Of a DNA stretch of 64,000 nt, positions 1-8,162 are shown one piece after another (the stretch's first letter is position 1; every line of letters begins with the position of its first letter). The translations under genes were made by a program, and so were the position numbers. The stretch lies in the NCBI RefSeq assembly GCF_900142885.1, contig NZ_FRCL01000005.1, positions 1 to 64,000 on the forward strand, written 5' to 3'. This DNA comes from Flavobacterium xinjiangense. GTDB taxonomy: Bacteria; Bacteroidota; Bacteroidia; Flavobacteriales; Flavobacteriaceae. The notes beneath the pieces were generated by a model that did not search any database, was not told the origin of the DNA, and was given only the letters and a program-made list of their open reading frames with translations.

Positions 1-100
1 TTGCGAAGTATCGAGAAGGGTAGTGTGCCTGATGCTTCTCGATACAATTTTACAATTTTAAAACTAGCGTTTGAATTTTGTAAAATCACTCGAAGTGACG
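1..100 (+). repeat. Structured dispersed repeat, copy 1 (left end cut by window)
   Basis: First of three related units in the first 760 bases. It holds an 11-bp hairpin (GTATCGAGAAG at 8-18 with its complement at 35-45). A long hairpin follows, with 18-nt arms at 47-64 and 69-86 and a TAGC loop. A small CACT/AGTG hairpin around CGA lies at 87-97. The long-stem sequence differs from copies 2 and 3, but arm length and loop position are the same. The left part of the unit lies outside the window. Confidence 0.85.
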
Positions 101-113
101 ACGGTGGTGATTA

Positions 114-404
114 TCATTTAAACTTTTTCTTTGCTAAATTTGGTATTGCATCATATTCATCATTTATTAACGCTTCTTTTTTAGCTTGAGACCATTTTTT
201 AATTTGTTTTTCTTTTTCTATTGCTAAAGTTATGTCGGTAAACTCACAATAAAAGACCAATTCAATAGGTCTTCTTTTAAAAGTATAACAATCGGGATAA
301 AATCCTATTTGATGTTGAAATACCCTTTGTTCCAGATTACTAGTTACACCGGTATAATAGGTTTTATCGGAGCATTTGATTATATAGACGTAAGATTGTT
401 TCAT
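114..404 (-). CDS. GIY-YIG domain nuclease (UPF0213-like), 96 aa
   Basis: Small single-domain GIY-YIG endonuclease-like protein. The sequence shows the motif pair VYI (residues 6-8) and YYTG (16-19), followed by the usual TSNLEQRV segment with the conserved arginine, and the AIEKEKQIKKW helix typical of this short family, which is about 80-100 aa. It starts at an ATG and has no membrane segment or signal peptide. GIY-YIG enzymes cut DNA; old annotations call these proteins UvrC-like, but the UvrC-specific domains are absent. The gene sits between copy 1 and copies 2-3 of a structured repeat, with its stop codon about 14 bases from the end of copy 1. This placement suggests a functional or evolutionary link with the repeats, which is inference. 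Family assignment is firm; the substrate is unknown. Confidence 0.88.
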   Translation of the reverse strand: MKQSYVYIIKCSDKTYYTGVTSNLEQRVFQHQIGFYPDCYTFKRRPIELVFYCEFTDITLAIEKEKQIKKWSQAKKEALINDEYDAIPNLAKKKFK

Positions 405-451
405 GTAACGAATATAATAATTTTTCGCCAGTTCGTTTCGTCAGTTCCTCC

Positions 452-595
452 CGTCAGTTCGAGTTAAGCAAAGGCTTGCGATAGAAAGTCTTTGCGAAGT
501 ATCGAGAACGGTCGTGCAGTTAAATGCTTCTCGATACAATTATGCGTTATTAAAACTATCGTTTGAATAACACATAATCACTCGAAGTGACGGCG
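452..595 (+). repeat. Structured dispersed repeat, copy 2
   Basis: A full unit of about 144 bases. It has a leader CGTCAGTTCGAGTTAAG; stem I at 469-477/486-494 with loop GCGATAGA; stem II GTATCGAGAA at 499-508 paired with 528-537; stem III with 18-nt arms at 539-556 and 561-578 around TATC; and stem IV CACT-CGA-AGTG at 579-589. Two partial copies of the TCAGTTC word lie just upstream (432-450). No open reading frame runs through it. Confidence 0.88.
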
Positions 596-616
596 GCTGT
601 TGTTATGTTTCAAAGT

Positions 617-760
617 CGTCAGTTCGAGTTAAGCAATGATTTGCGATAGAAAATCATTGTGAAGTATCGAGAACGGTTTTGTGCCTGATGCTTCTCGATA
701 CAATTTCACATTATTAAAGCTAGCGTTTTAATAAAGTGAAATCACGCGAAGTGAAGGAAG
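617..760 (+). repeat. Structured dispersed repeat, copy 3
   Basis: Same layout and length as the unit at 452. Stem I lies at 634-642/651-659 with the same GCGATAGA loop, stem II at 664-673/692-701, and stem III has arms at 703-720 and 725-742 around TAGC. Stem I and stem III bases differ from copy 2, yet the pairing is kept by changes on both arms. Together with copy 2 it fills the gene-free stretch 405-785. Confidence 0.88.
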
Positions 761-785
761 TTGTTGCCAATTTGATGTATTATCA

Positions 786-1358
786 TCAATCGGTTATTTT
801 ATTTAGTTTCAAATACCCAATATGCAATTCATCTTCTTTTAAATCAATTTCAGATTTGGTGATTTTTAAGGAATACTGTTCTTTAATTAGCGCAGGCAAT
901 ATATCAGATACCTTATAAATATCATCCACATCAATCCCGTATTTGTCGTCGATGTGGGAAGGGGCTCCCTTGAAACCGCAATGTTTGTAAAAAGTGGATC
1001 TTCTAGCTTTTTTGGAAGCCAAAGCCATACTTTCGGCAACAGTCAGGATTTTATAATGGTATTCTTCAAATTCATTTTCTTTATACCCGCCCAAATTGAT
1101 GAAAAACAATTTTTCTGATGAAGTATTTTCAATCTCATCTTTTGCAATAATTTCAATTGAAAAATTTTCTACTGCGCAAACTTCTCGCCAGGCATCAATA
1201 TGAATTTTTCCTTTGGCTTCAGGCCAAAAAGCTTTCATCTGCGGGATCAAATTTTTCAAGGAAGTTCCAATTCCAAAAAAAATATCGTGCTGTTCTGTAA
1301 GTCGGCCTTTCGGCGTGCAGCCTAGCATTACCATGTATAATTTTAGTTTTTCTTGCAT
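786..1358 (-). CDS. DUF1543 domain-containing protein, 190 aa
   Basis: Cytoplasmic protein of the DUF1543 family, recognised by its N-terminal pattern LYMVMLGCTPKGRLTEQHD and the later INLGGYKENEFEEYH segment. It appears to be a duplicated alpha/beta module: the LGC-GR-EQHD half is followed by a second half beginning FFINLGGY. No signal peptide or membrane helix is seen. The function of the family is not established. The gene is alone, facing away from the lipoprotein gene at 1445. The ATG start at 1356-1358 is well placed at the first conserved residues. Confidence 0.8.
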   Translation of the reverse strand: MQEKLKLYMVMLGCTPKGRLTEQHDIFFGIGTSLKNLIPQMKAFWPEAKGKIHIDAWREVCAVENFSIEIIAKDEIENTSSEKLFFINLGGYKENEFEEYHYKILTVAESMALASKKARRSTFYKHCGFKGAPSHIDDKYGIDVDDIYKVSDILPALIKEQYSLKITKSEIDLKEDELHIGYLKLNKITD

Positions 1359-1444
1359 CTTTCAAAGCTACATTTTTTTTGAAAATAAACTTTGGCACAG
1401 TTCATGAATGTATAAAAAAAATAAACCATTAAAATATTTAAATC

Positions 1445-1951
1445 ATGAAAAAGATAATTACCTTTTTGGCCATTGCAGGATTATTCACCTTGCAATCTTG
1501 TACTACTTCTGGCAGTTTTGAAATTGATCCTCTTCCAGTTGCGACAAGCGAAGTATTTGAAGTAAACGCTTCATTTAATTCAACTAATAATTATAGTCGA
1601 TTGGTAACTTTAAATCCGCGCATATATTCTTCGGATGTGGTTTTAGTGTACCGCTTGACAGGTATAACACCACAAGGAAGTGACATTTGGAAATTGTTAC
1701 CGGAAACTCATTATTTTGCTGATGGAACATTAGACTTTGGTTTTGACTATGATTATACCACTACTGATGTAAGTATTTTTATGATAGGTAATAATTTGCA
1801 AACGGTTTCTACGGATTATAGATTGAATCAGGTTTTAAGGATAGTAATTACTCCAGCTGGTTTTTCTACAGCGATAGATAAAAATAACATAAACGCAGTA
1901 ATGTCGGCTTTGAATGTTGATAAAAGCCAAATTAAAAAAATAGATTTGTAG
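1445..1951 (+). CDS. Putative lipoprotein of unknown function, 168 aa
   Basis: The N-terminus is a lipoprotein signal with lipobox LQSC and acylated Cys19, so the product should be anchored in a membrane, possibly exposed at the surface. The remainder is beta-rich, with the pattern VYRLTGITPQGSDIWKLLPETHYF followed by DFGFDYDYTTTDVSIF, and a lysine-rich end. I recognise it only as a conserved hypothetical type found in flavobacteria. It is a single gene followed by a strong bidirectional terminator, and it converges on the TerC-family gene. Confidence 0.75.
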   Translation: MKKIITFLAIAGLFTLQSCTTSGSFEIDPLPVATSEVFEVNASFNSTNNYSRLVTLNPRIYSSDVVLVYRLTGITPQGSDIWKLLPETHYFADGTLDFGFDYDYTTTDVSIFMIGNNLQTVSTDYRLNQVLRIVITPAGFSTAIDKNNINAVMSALNVDKSQIKKIDL

Positions 1952-1965
1952 TTTACATTTTTAAT

Positions 1966-1997
1966 AAAAAAAGGGAATCGAAAGATTCCCTTTTTTT
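1966..1997. terminator. Bidirectional intrinsic terminator
   Basis: Perfect stem GGGAATC-GAAA-GATTCCC flanked by seven A on the left and seven T on the right. It can serve both the lipoprotein gene and the convergent TerC-family gene. Confidence 0.9.
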
Positions 1998-2027
1998 ATG
2001 CTTCTTAGTTAGTGAAATTAAAAAAGT

Positions 2028-2993
2028 TTAGAACTCATTATCTTCCTCATTAATTTCCTCTTTGTTGATTTTCAAGGATACTATGATTCCTGCTACTAGC
2101 GAAACCGCAATAAAAGCAAGTGATACCCATTCCGGCAATTCGATAAAATCATGTAGTAACATTTTTAGACCTACAAAACTTAAAATAGCAATAAGGCTAT
2201 ATTCTAAATAGCTGAATCTTTCCAACATATTAGCTAAAAAGAAATACATGGAGCGCAAACCTAATATCGCAAAAATATTAGAACTAAAAACTAAAAAAGG
2301 ATCACTGGTTATTGCTAAAATTGCTGGAACACTATCGAGTGCAAATACCACATCCATTACTTCGATAACCACCAATGCTACAAAAAGTGGGGTCGCAGCA
2401 GTAATATGTCGTCTTTTTACAAAAAAATGTTCTTTGTCTATATGATTGGAAACTGGAACAATTTTCTTTAAACTTTTATAAACGAATGATTTTTTAGGTT
2501 CAAATTTTTCATCTTCATTGTCAAACAGCATTCTCATTGCCGTATAAATTAAAAATGCACCAAAAAGGTAAGTTGTCCATGCAAATTTATTGATCAACAA
2601 AACGCCAAAATAAATCATGGCTCCTCTAAAAATGATTGCTCCCAATATTCCCCAAAACAAAACCCGGTGTTGGTATTTTTTTGGTATTTTAAAAGCGGAG
2701 AATATAACAGCGATAACAAATATATTATCTACACTCAGCGATAATTCAATAAGATAGCCAGTGATGAATTTTATAGCTGCCGTTGCCGGTTTCAAATGAT
2801 CTGGATTTGCAATATAATTTGTACCGTAAAGCCAGTAAATAACTCCAGAAAACATAAAAGATAAAGCTACCCAAACAGCAGTCCATTTTCCTGCTTCTTT
2901 AGAACTAATAATATGTGGCGTTTTATTGAAAACGCCTAAGTCGAGCGCAAGAAATAACAGAATAGCAATTAAGAATAATATCCAGACAATCAT
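2028..2993 (-). CDS. TerC/Alx family integral membrane protein, 321 aa
   Basis: Polytopic membrane protein of the TerC family (E. coli TerC and Alx relatives), with about eight to nine hydrophobic segments. Membrane-embedded acidic motifs are visible: ALDLGVF near residue 17, LSLSVDNIFV near 85, and VVFALDSVPAIL near 215. Members have been linked to manganese export, metalation of secreted proteins and tellurite resistance; which applies here is unknown. The acidic tail (KEEINEEDNEF) is cytoplasmic by prediction. The intergenic region upstream (2994-3104) shows no recognisable manganese riboswitch. Length and motifs match the Alx-like subgroup. Confidence 0.88.
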   Translation of the reverse strand: MIVWILFLIAILLFLALDLGVFNKTPHIISSKEAGKWTAVWVALSFMFSGVIYWLYGTNYIANPDHLKPATAAIKFITGYLIELSLSVDNIFVIAVIFSAFKIPKKYQHRVLFWGILGAIIFRGAMIYFGVLLINKFAWTTYLFGAFLIYTAMRMLFDNEDEKFEPKKSFVYKSLKKIVPVSNHIDKEHFFVKRRHITAATPLFVALVVIEVMDVVFALDSVPAILAITSDPFLVFSSNIFAILGLRSMYFFLANMLERFSYLEYSLIAILSFVGLKMLLHDFIELPEWVSLAFIAVSLVAGIIVSLKINKEEINEEDNEF

Positions 2994-3104
2994 AAATTAA
3001 GTTATTTATTAATGGTTGAACAAAGATACTTTTTGATTTTTAAGTTCGAACTTTATTTTAAACAAAGTTGGAGTTGGAAATTCGTTATTGACTATTTCTA
3101 AAAA

Positions 3105-3134
3105 AAAAGTGCCTTCATTTGCGAAGACACTTTT
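3105..3134 (-). terminator. Intrinsic terminator of the GSII gene
   Basis: Stem AAAAGTG-C-CTTC with partner GAAG-A-CACTTTT and one mismatch. Read on the minus strand it is followed by a run of T. It lies about 35 bases after the type II glutamine synthetase stop codon. Confidence 0.8.
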
Positions 3135-3169
3135 AAAATATAAACAAATTAAGTTTTGAAAAAGAAAAC

Positions 3170-4204
3170 TTATGCTAAAACAGAATCTTCAATTAAAACA
3201 GATTTTACAGTTTTTACAATTCTTGCAGCAATTTTGTATGGATCGCCGTTAGATGCAGGTCTTCTGTCTTCTAACCATCCTTTCCATCCTTTTTGAACGG
3301 TAATTAACGGGATTCTGATTGAAGCTCCTCTATCAGAAATTCCATAAGAGAAATCATGGATAGAAGCAGTTTCGTGCTTACCTGTTAAACGTTGGTCATT
3401 ATATGCTCCGTATACCGCAATGTGTTCTGCAGTTACTGGTCTAAATGCCTCACATATTTTTTCGTAAATTTCTTGAGAACCACATGTTCTTAATACTTCA
3501 TTAGAGAAGTTAGCATGCATTCCTGATCCGTTCCAATCGGTATCGCCTAATGGTTTTGGGTGGTAATCAATATAGTAACCGTATTTTTCAGTCAAACGAT
3601 CTAATAAATATCTGGCAATCCATATTTCGTCACCTGCTTTTTTAGCTCCTTGTGCGAATAATTGAAATTCCCATTGTCCACAAGCTACTTCTTGGTTAAT
3701 TCCTTCAAAGTTAATTCCTGCAGCGATACATAAATCAGCATGTTCTTCTACTAAACTTCTTCCGTGTGTGTTTTTACCACCTACTGAACAGTAGTACATA
3801 CCTTGTGGGGCAGGGTAGCCACCTATTGGAAATCCTAAAGGCAATAAAGTTTTAGTATCCATAATAAAATATTCTTGTTCGAAACCAAACCAGAAATCAC
3901 CATCATCATCAATAGTAGCTCTACCATTAGAAGGGTGAGCAGTACCATCAGCATTCATAACTTCAGTCATAACTAAATATCCATTGATACGCGTTGGATC
4001 AGGATATATAGCAACAGGAACTAATAGGCAATCAGATGAACCACCTTCTGCTTGTTTTGTAGATGAACCGTCAAAAGACCACTTTCCTATTTCTTCTATA
4101 GTACCTTTAAAATTTTCGTGTTCTTCAACTTTGGTTTTACTTCTTAAGTTTTGAGTTGGTTCATATCCGTCTAACCAAATGTACTCTAATTTTATCTTAG
4201 CCAT
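3170..4204 (-). CDS. glnA: Glutamine synthetase type II (beta-grasp), 344 aa
   Basis: Makes glutamine from glutamate, ammonia and ATP. The protein shows the beta-grasp N-terminal domain (IKLEYIWLDGYEPTQNLRSK), the latch-like GKWSFDGSSTKQAEG signature, the FGFEQEYF metal-binding segment, the NFSNEVLR and ADLCIAAGINFEGINQEV blocks, and the C-terminal RRPASNGDPYKIAARI signature. Its length, close to 340 aa, fits eukaryotic-type GSII rather than the roughly 470-aa GSI. I take the ATG at 4202-4204, where conservation begins, rather than an in-frame codon 13 residues earlier that lies on the predicted promoter. It is divergent from a type III enzyme at 4469, with 264 bases between the starts. Confidence 0.92.
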   Translation of the reverse strand: MAKIKLEYIWLDGYEPTQNLRSKTKVEEHENFKGTIEEIGKWSFDGSSTKQAEGGSSDCLLVPVAIYPDPTRINGYLVMTEVMNADGTAHPSNGRATIDDDGDFWFGFEQEYFIMDTKTLLPLGFPIGGYPAPQGMYYCSVGGKNTHGRSLVEEHADLCIAAGINFEGINQEVACGQWEFQLFAQGAKKAGDEIWIARYLLDRLTEKYGYYIDYHPKPLGDTDWNGSGMHANFSNEVLRTCGSQEIYEKICEAFRPVTAEHIAVYGAYNDQRLTGKHETASIHDFSYGISDRGASIRIPLITVQKGWKGWLEDRRPASNGDPYKIAARIVKTVKSVLIEDSVLA

Positions 4205-4240
4205 AATAGTATAAATTATTTCGTTTTTCTTATTTGTTGG

Positions 4241-4248
4241 CAAATATA
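4241..4248 (-). promoter_or_regulatory. Predicted -7 box for the GSII gene
   Basis: On the minus strand the sequence is TATATTTG, an exact match to the Bacteroidota -7 consensus TAnnTTTG, about 37 bases upstream of the ATG at 4204. A clear -33 TTTG is not seen. Confidence 0.5.
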
Positions 4249-4417
4249 AAATAAATTATTTAGGAGGGAAAATTAGGGGGTGTTTTTCGTTATGGTATAT
4301 GTTATTTTTCACATAAGTGTATTTTAGCGGGGGGTAAAAATTCAAAATGATAATTTTAAATAGGAATAAAAACTAATTTCACAATTGCAATAAGCAGGAT
4401 TTTTGTTTAATATTGAT

Positions 4418-4425
4418 TATATTTG
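4418..4425 (+). promoter_or_regulatory. Predicted -7 box for the GSIII gene
   Basis: TATATTTG matches the Bacteroidota -7 consensus exactly and lies 43 bases upstream of the glutamine synthetase III start. The same octamer is used on the other strand for the divergent GSII gene. A -33 element at proper spacing is not evident. Confidence 0.5.
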
Positions 4426-4468
4426 TCTGTTTTATTAAATCTATTATAATAACTTAAAAATTGTAAAC

Positions 4469-6658
4469 ATGTCAACATTACGTTTTCAAGCTTTGAGAGA
4501 AGCATCGAACAGAAAACCTGTTCATTTTGAAGAAACTGATAGAAAATCAACTCTTTTTGGTTCAAATGTTTTTAATGATAAAGCAATGAAGCAATTTCTA
4601 ACTTCTGACGCTTTCAAAGGAGTGCAAGGAGCTGTTCAATATGGAACTAAAATAGACAGAAAATTAGCTGATTATATTGCAATGGGTATGAAGGAGTGGG
4701 CCTTGTCTAAAGGAGTTACTCATTATACGCACTGGTTTCAGCCGCTTACAGGAACAACAGCTGAAAAACATGATGCGTTCTTTGAAACATCGTATGACGG
4801 TAGTGATCCGGTAGAAAAATTTGGAGGTGCGCAATTAGTACAGCAAGAACCAGATGCTTCCAGTTTTCCAAATGGTGGAATCAGAAACACATTTGAAGCA
4901 AGAGGGTATACCGCTTGGGATCCAACATCTCCAGCATTCATATATGGAACTACATTATGTATTCCAACCGTTTTTATTTCTTACACAGGAGAAGCATTAG
5001 ATAATAAAATTCCATTATTGAGAGCATTATCTGCAATGGATACTGCTGCAACTGAAGTCTGTAAATATTTTGACAAAAATGTTAAGAAAGTAACAGCAAC
5101 TTTAGGGTGGGAGCAAGAATATTTCTTAATCGATAAATCATTAGCTGACTCTCGTCCGGATCTTATCATGACTGGAAGAACTTTACTGGGACACACCTCT
5201 GCAAAAGGGCAACAATTAGATGACCATTATTTTGGTTCTATTCCAACTCGTGCTTTAACGTACATGAGAGATTTAGAGCAAGAATGTATGTTGCTTGGAA
5301 TACCAGTAAAAACGCGTCACAATGAAGTAGCTCCAAATCAATTTGAGTTGGCACCTATTTTTGAAGAAACAAATTTAGCGGTGGATCATAACTGTTTGTT
5401 GATGGATGTAATGCAAAAAGTGGCGGAACGTCATGATTTGAAAGTATTATTTCATGAAAAACCTTTCAAAGGAGTAAACGGTTCAGGAAAACACAACAAC
5501 TGGTCATTAGCAACTGATACTGGAGTTAACTTGTTGAGTCCAAGTAAAACGCCAATGAGCAACTTACAATTTTTAACATTCTTTATTAACACTATTAAAG
5601 CGGTTAACGATTACGAAGCTTTACTTAGAGGTGCAATTGCAACGGCAAGTAATGACCACAGATTAGGGGCTAATGAAGCACCACCGGCAATTATATCTGT
5701 ATTTATTGGAGAGCAATTGACTAAAGTATTGGCTGAATTAGAAGGTGTAACTGCCGGAAAATTATCACCTGAGGAAAAAACCGATTTAAAATTGAACGTA
5801 GTCGGAAAAATTCCAGATGTTCTTTTAGATAATACAGACAGAAACAGAACTTCGCCATTTGCTTTTACAGGAAATAAATTTGAATTCAGAGCGGTGGGTT
5901 CTTCGGCTAACTGTTCCAATTCAATGACCACTTTGAATACGATTGTTGCGAAACAATTGAAAGATTTCAAAATTGAAGTAGATGCATTAATTGAATCTAA
6001 AGACATGAAGAAAGATGACGCGATCTTCAATGTATTGAGAGAATATATCAAAGTTTCTAAAAATATCCTTTTCGAAGGAGACGGTTACAGCGACGCTTGG
6101 GAGATTGAAGCGGGTAAAAGAGGTTTAAGTAACTTCAAAACAACTCCTGAAGCATTAAAAGCCAGAGCTTCTAAACAGGCATTAGATTTGTTTTCTGAAA
6201 TGGGTATCATGAACCACATTGAAGTTGAAGCACGTTACGAAATTGAATTGGAAGAGTACACAAAGAAAATCCAAATTGAAGGTAGAGTTTTAGGTGATAT
6301 TTCTAAAAATCACGTAATTCCTACGGCAATTCGTTACCAAAATACTTTAATTGAAAACGTTAAAGGATTGAAAGATATTTTTGGAGCTGAATTTGAATCA
6401 ATTGCAAAAGAGCAAATTGTTTTAATCAAAGAAATTTCCGGACATATTGAAGGAATCAATTCTAAAGTGGAAGAGATGACCAATGAAAGAAAGAAAGCAA
6501 ACATTCTTACTGATGCTCAAGAAATGGCTGAAGCTTACTGTAATGCTGTGAAACCTTATTTTGAAGTAATTCGCGAGCACTGCGATAAACTTGAGTTATT
6601 AGTTGATAATGAGCTTTGGACATTAACGAAATACAGAGAATTGTTGTTTACAAAATAA
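4469..6658 (+). CDS. glnN: Glutamine synthetase type III, 729 aa
   Basis: Large GSIII enzyme making glutamine from glutamate and ammonia. The type III signature is clear: an N-terminal extension (STLRFQALREASNRKPV), FGSNVFNDKAMKQFL, the catalytic core beginning LGWEQEYFLID, NEVAPNQFELAPIFEETNLA, the LFHEKPFKGVNGSGKHNNWS block, and a long helical C-terminal region after SNDHRLGANEAPPAI. The length of about 730 aa is standard for GSIII. It has its own predicted promoter box and a terminator 24 bases after the stop. Having GSII and GSIII divergently side by side suggests shared nitrogen control, which is inference. Confidence 0.95.
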   Translation: MSTLRFQALREASNRKPVHFEETDRKSTLFGSNVFNDKAMKQFLTSDAFKGVQGAVQYGTKIDRKLADYIAMGMKEWALSKGVTHYTHWFQPLTGTTAEKHDAFFETSYDGSDPVEKFGGAQLVQQEPDASSFPNGGIRNTFEARGYTAWDPTSPAFIYGTTLCIPTVFISYTGEALDNKIPLLRALSAMDTAATEVCKYFDKNVKKVTATLGWEQEYFLIDKSLADSRPDLIMTGRTLLGHTSAKGQQLDDHYFGSIPTRALTYMRDLEQECMLLGIPVKTRHNEVAPNQFELAPIFEETNLAVDHNCLLMDVMQKVAERHDLKVLFHEKPFKGVNGSGKHNNWSLATDTGVNLLSPSKTPMSNLQFLTFFINTIKAVNDYEALLRGAIATASNDHRLGANEAPPAIISVFIGEQLTKVLAELEGVTAGKLSPEEKTDLKLNVVGKIPDVLLDNTDRNRTSPFAFTGNKFEFRAVGSSANCSNSMTTLNTIVAKQLKDFKIEVDALIESKDMKKDDAIFNVLREYIKVSKNILFEGDGYSDAWEIEAGKRGLSNFKTTPEALKARASKQALDLFSEMGIMNHIEVEARYEIELEEYTKKIQIEGRVLGDISKNHVIPTAIRYQNTLIENVKGLKDIFGAEFESIAKEQIVLIKEISGHIEGINSKVEEMTNERKKANILTDAQEMAEAYCNAVKPYFEVIREHCDKLELLVDNELWTLTKYRELLFTK

Positions 6659-6681
6659 TATTTAAATCTCTTAAATTTTAC

Positions 6682-6714
6682 ACCCGATAGGTTTCGACTC
6701 TTATCGGGTTTTTT
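6682..6714 (+). terminator. Intrinsic terminator of the GSIII gene
   Basis: Stem ACCCGATA (6682-6689) with TATCGGGT (6702-6709), 12-base loop, followed by a T run. It lies 24 bases after the glutamine synthetase III stop. Confidence 0.88.
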
Positions 6715-6724
6715 ATACGGTTTT

Positions 6725-6798
6725 ACTTTCTGCGATAATTAATTCGGATTCATACAATAAAGAATTGTCTTTCCGAAGAGCGAATAATTTTAGAAAGT
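6725..6798. other. Long imperfect hairpin in the gene-free stretch 6659-7034
   Basis: Between two terminators lies a 74-base region that can fold on itself: ACTTTCT (6725-6731) with AGAAAGT (6792-6798), TTCGGA (6743-6748) with TCCGAA (6772-6777), and ACAAT (6754-6758) with ATTGT (6764-6768). There is no coding signal. It may be a small RNA or an old repeat remnant. The rest of 6659-7034 holds only the two terminators. Confidence 0.45.
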
Positions 6799-6887
6799 AA
6801 ATAATTCCAAATAAATAAAAATTTTGAATTACAAGGTTTGGGGTCGATTTTCAACAATAAAAAGGGCTTATGATTACACTCAAAAGG

Positions 6888-6925
6888 AAAAAAAAGGAGC
6901 AGAAAAATTTATTTCTGCTCCTTTT
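6888..6925 (-). terminator. Intrinsic terminator downstream of the GNAT-like gene
   Basis: Perfect 14-bp stem AAAAGGAGCAGAAA (6892-6905) with TTTCTGCTCCTTTT (6912-6925) and a six-base loop. Read on the minus strand it ends in a run of eight T, so it fits the leftward gene ending at 7035. Confidence 0.85.
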
Positions 6926-7034
6926 GTATTTGTAATTTATTCGTAAAAAAGACTTTTTCATTGGCCTCGCTGCGTCTGATGGATTTTTTTAGTTATTATA
7001 TTAAATATCAATTTTTGTAAAGACAACTTTAAAA

Positions 7035-8153
7035 CTATAATTCTTTACGAAACGTACACCTTCTTTTATGTACAACCGTATTAAAATGTTTCCACAAGTT
7101 AATACTGGCGGCATTATCTGCTAATTCGGGTGTTCTGAAGCAATTGATAATTCCTTTTTCTTTGAAAGTTTCGTAATATTCTTTAAAAATGATTGCCGTT
7201 ACAGCTTTGTTTTGATATTCTGGAAGAACGCCAATAAGGTAGAAAAGCACATCCTTACTTTGTTTTTTTGCTTTTAGCAAATGAAGAAATCCAAAAGGGA
7301 ATAATTTACCTTTTGCCTTTTGTATCGCCTCAGAAAAAGAGGGCATCACAATACTGAAAGCAACAATATTATGGTCTTTATCTTCGACAAATTTGATGAA
7401 TTCAGGATTGATAAAACTAATATATTTTTTCTTGAAATATTCTTTTTCTGTATCGGAGATGGCTACAAAAGAAGAAAGAGATGCATAAGATTCATTGAAT
7501 AAATCAAACATTTTATCCACATGAGGCATTACTTCTTTGGTTGTTTTGAAATTTAATGGAGATAATTGGTATCTTCTTTTTACCAATTCATTCGCTTTTT
7601 CAAAAAATTCCGGTTTTACATTTGAAAAAGGGAATTTACTTTCAATGTATTCTTTCTCTTTAACAAAACCCAACTGTTCAAAATGATTAGCATAATAGGG
7701 ATGATTGTACCACGTAATCATGGTGCCTATTTCGTCAAAACCTTCGGTTAAGATACCAACTTTATCCAAGTTAGAAAATCCCATTGGCCCTTCAACGTGT
7801 TCTAAATTATTTTTTCGACCTAATTCATAGACTTTGTCAAGCAATGCTTTTGTCACTTCAATATCATCGATAACATCAAACCAACCGAAACGGACTTTCT
7901 TTTTTTGTTGGTCATTTACTTCCTTCCAATTAATGATAGCAGCAATCCGTCCAACAATTTTATTGTCTTTGTAAGCAATATAAAAGTAGGCTTCGGCATT
8001 TTCGAAAGCAGGGTTTTTTGTTTTGTCAAAACTTTCGAGTTCATCTGCGATTAATGGAGGAACCCAGTTTTTATTGTTTTTATATAAAGAAAAAGGGAAT
8101 TTGATGAAATTCGTTAATTCAGTTTTTGTTTTAGCTTCTTTTATTGTAATCAT
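7035..8153 (-). CDS. GNAT-like acyltransferase family protein, 372 aa
   Basis: Soluble protein with two acetyltransferase-like halves. The N-terminal half has KNNKNWVPPLIADE, AYFYIAYKDNKIVGRIAAIIN and FGWFDVIDD; a second half around residues 255-360 ends VLPEYQNKAVTAIIFKEYYETF and FRTPELADNAASINLWKHF. I recognise this as a conserved Bacteroidota protein usually labelled N-acetyltransferase and sometimes, without basis, GTP cyclohydrolase. Substrate unknown. It starts 9 bases after the stop of the outer-membrane protein gene at 8163, on the same strand, so the two are probably co-transcribed. Confidence 0.75.
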   Translation of the reverse strand: MITIKEAKTKTELTNFIKFPFSLYKNNKNWVPPLIADELESFDKTKNPAFENAEAYFYIAYKDNKIVGRIAAIINWKEVNDQQKKKVRFGWFDVIDDIEVTKALLDKVYELGRKNNLEHVEGPMGFSNLDKVGILTEGFDEIGTMITWYNHPYYANHFEQLGFVKEKEYIESKFPFSNVKPEFFEKANELVKRRYQLSPLNFKTTKEVMPHVDKMFDLFNESYASLSSFVAISDTEKEYFKKKYISFINPEFIKFVEDKDHNIVAFSIVMPSFSEAIQKAKGKLFPFGFLHLLKAKKQSKDVLFYLIGVLPEYQNKAVTAIIFKEYYETFKEKGIINCFRTPELADNAASINLWKHFNTVVHKRRCTFRKEL

Positions 8154-8162
8154 TGTAGAATT

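Noticed and set aside
1..760. CRISPR-like array
   Set aside because: Only three long units, irregular spacing, no short constant repeat with unique spacers, and no cas genes.
736..918. Rightward ORF of 60 aa
   Set aside because: It starts inside repeat copy 3 and then overlaps the DUF1543 gene on the other strand; no family resemblance.
2994..3104. Manganese riboswitch upstream of the TerC/Alx-like gene
   Set aside because: The interval is short and I see none of the paired conserved loops of the yybP-ykoY class.
5611..6051. Leftward ORF of 146 aa inside the GSIII gene
   Set aside because: Antisense shadow of a strongly conserved coding region; composition is that of reversed codons.
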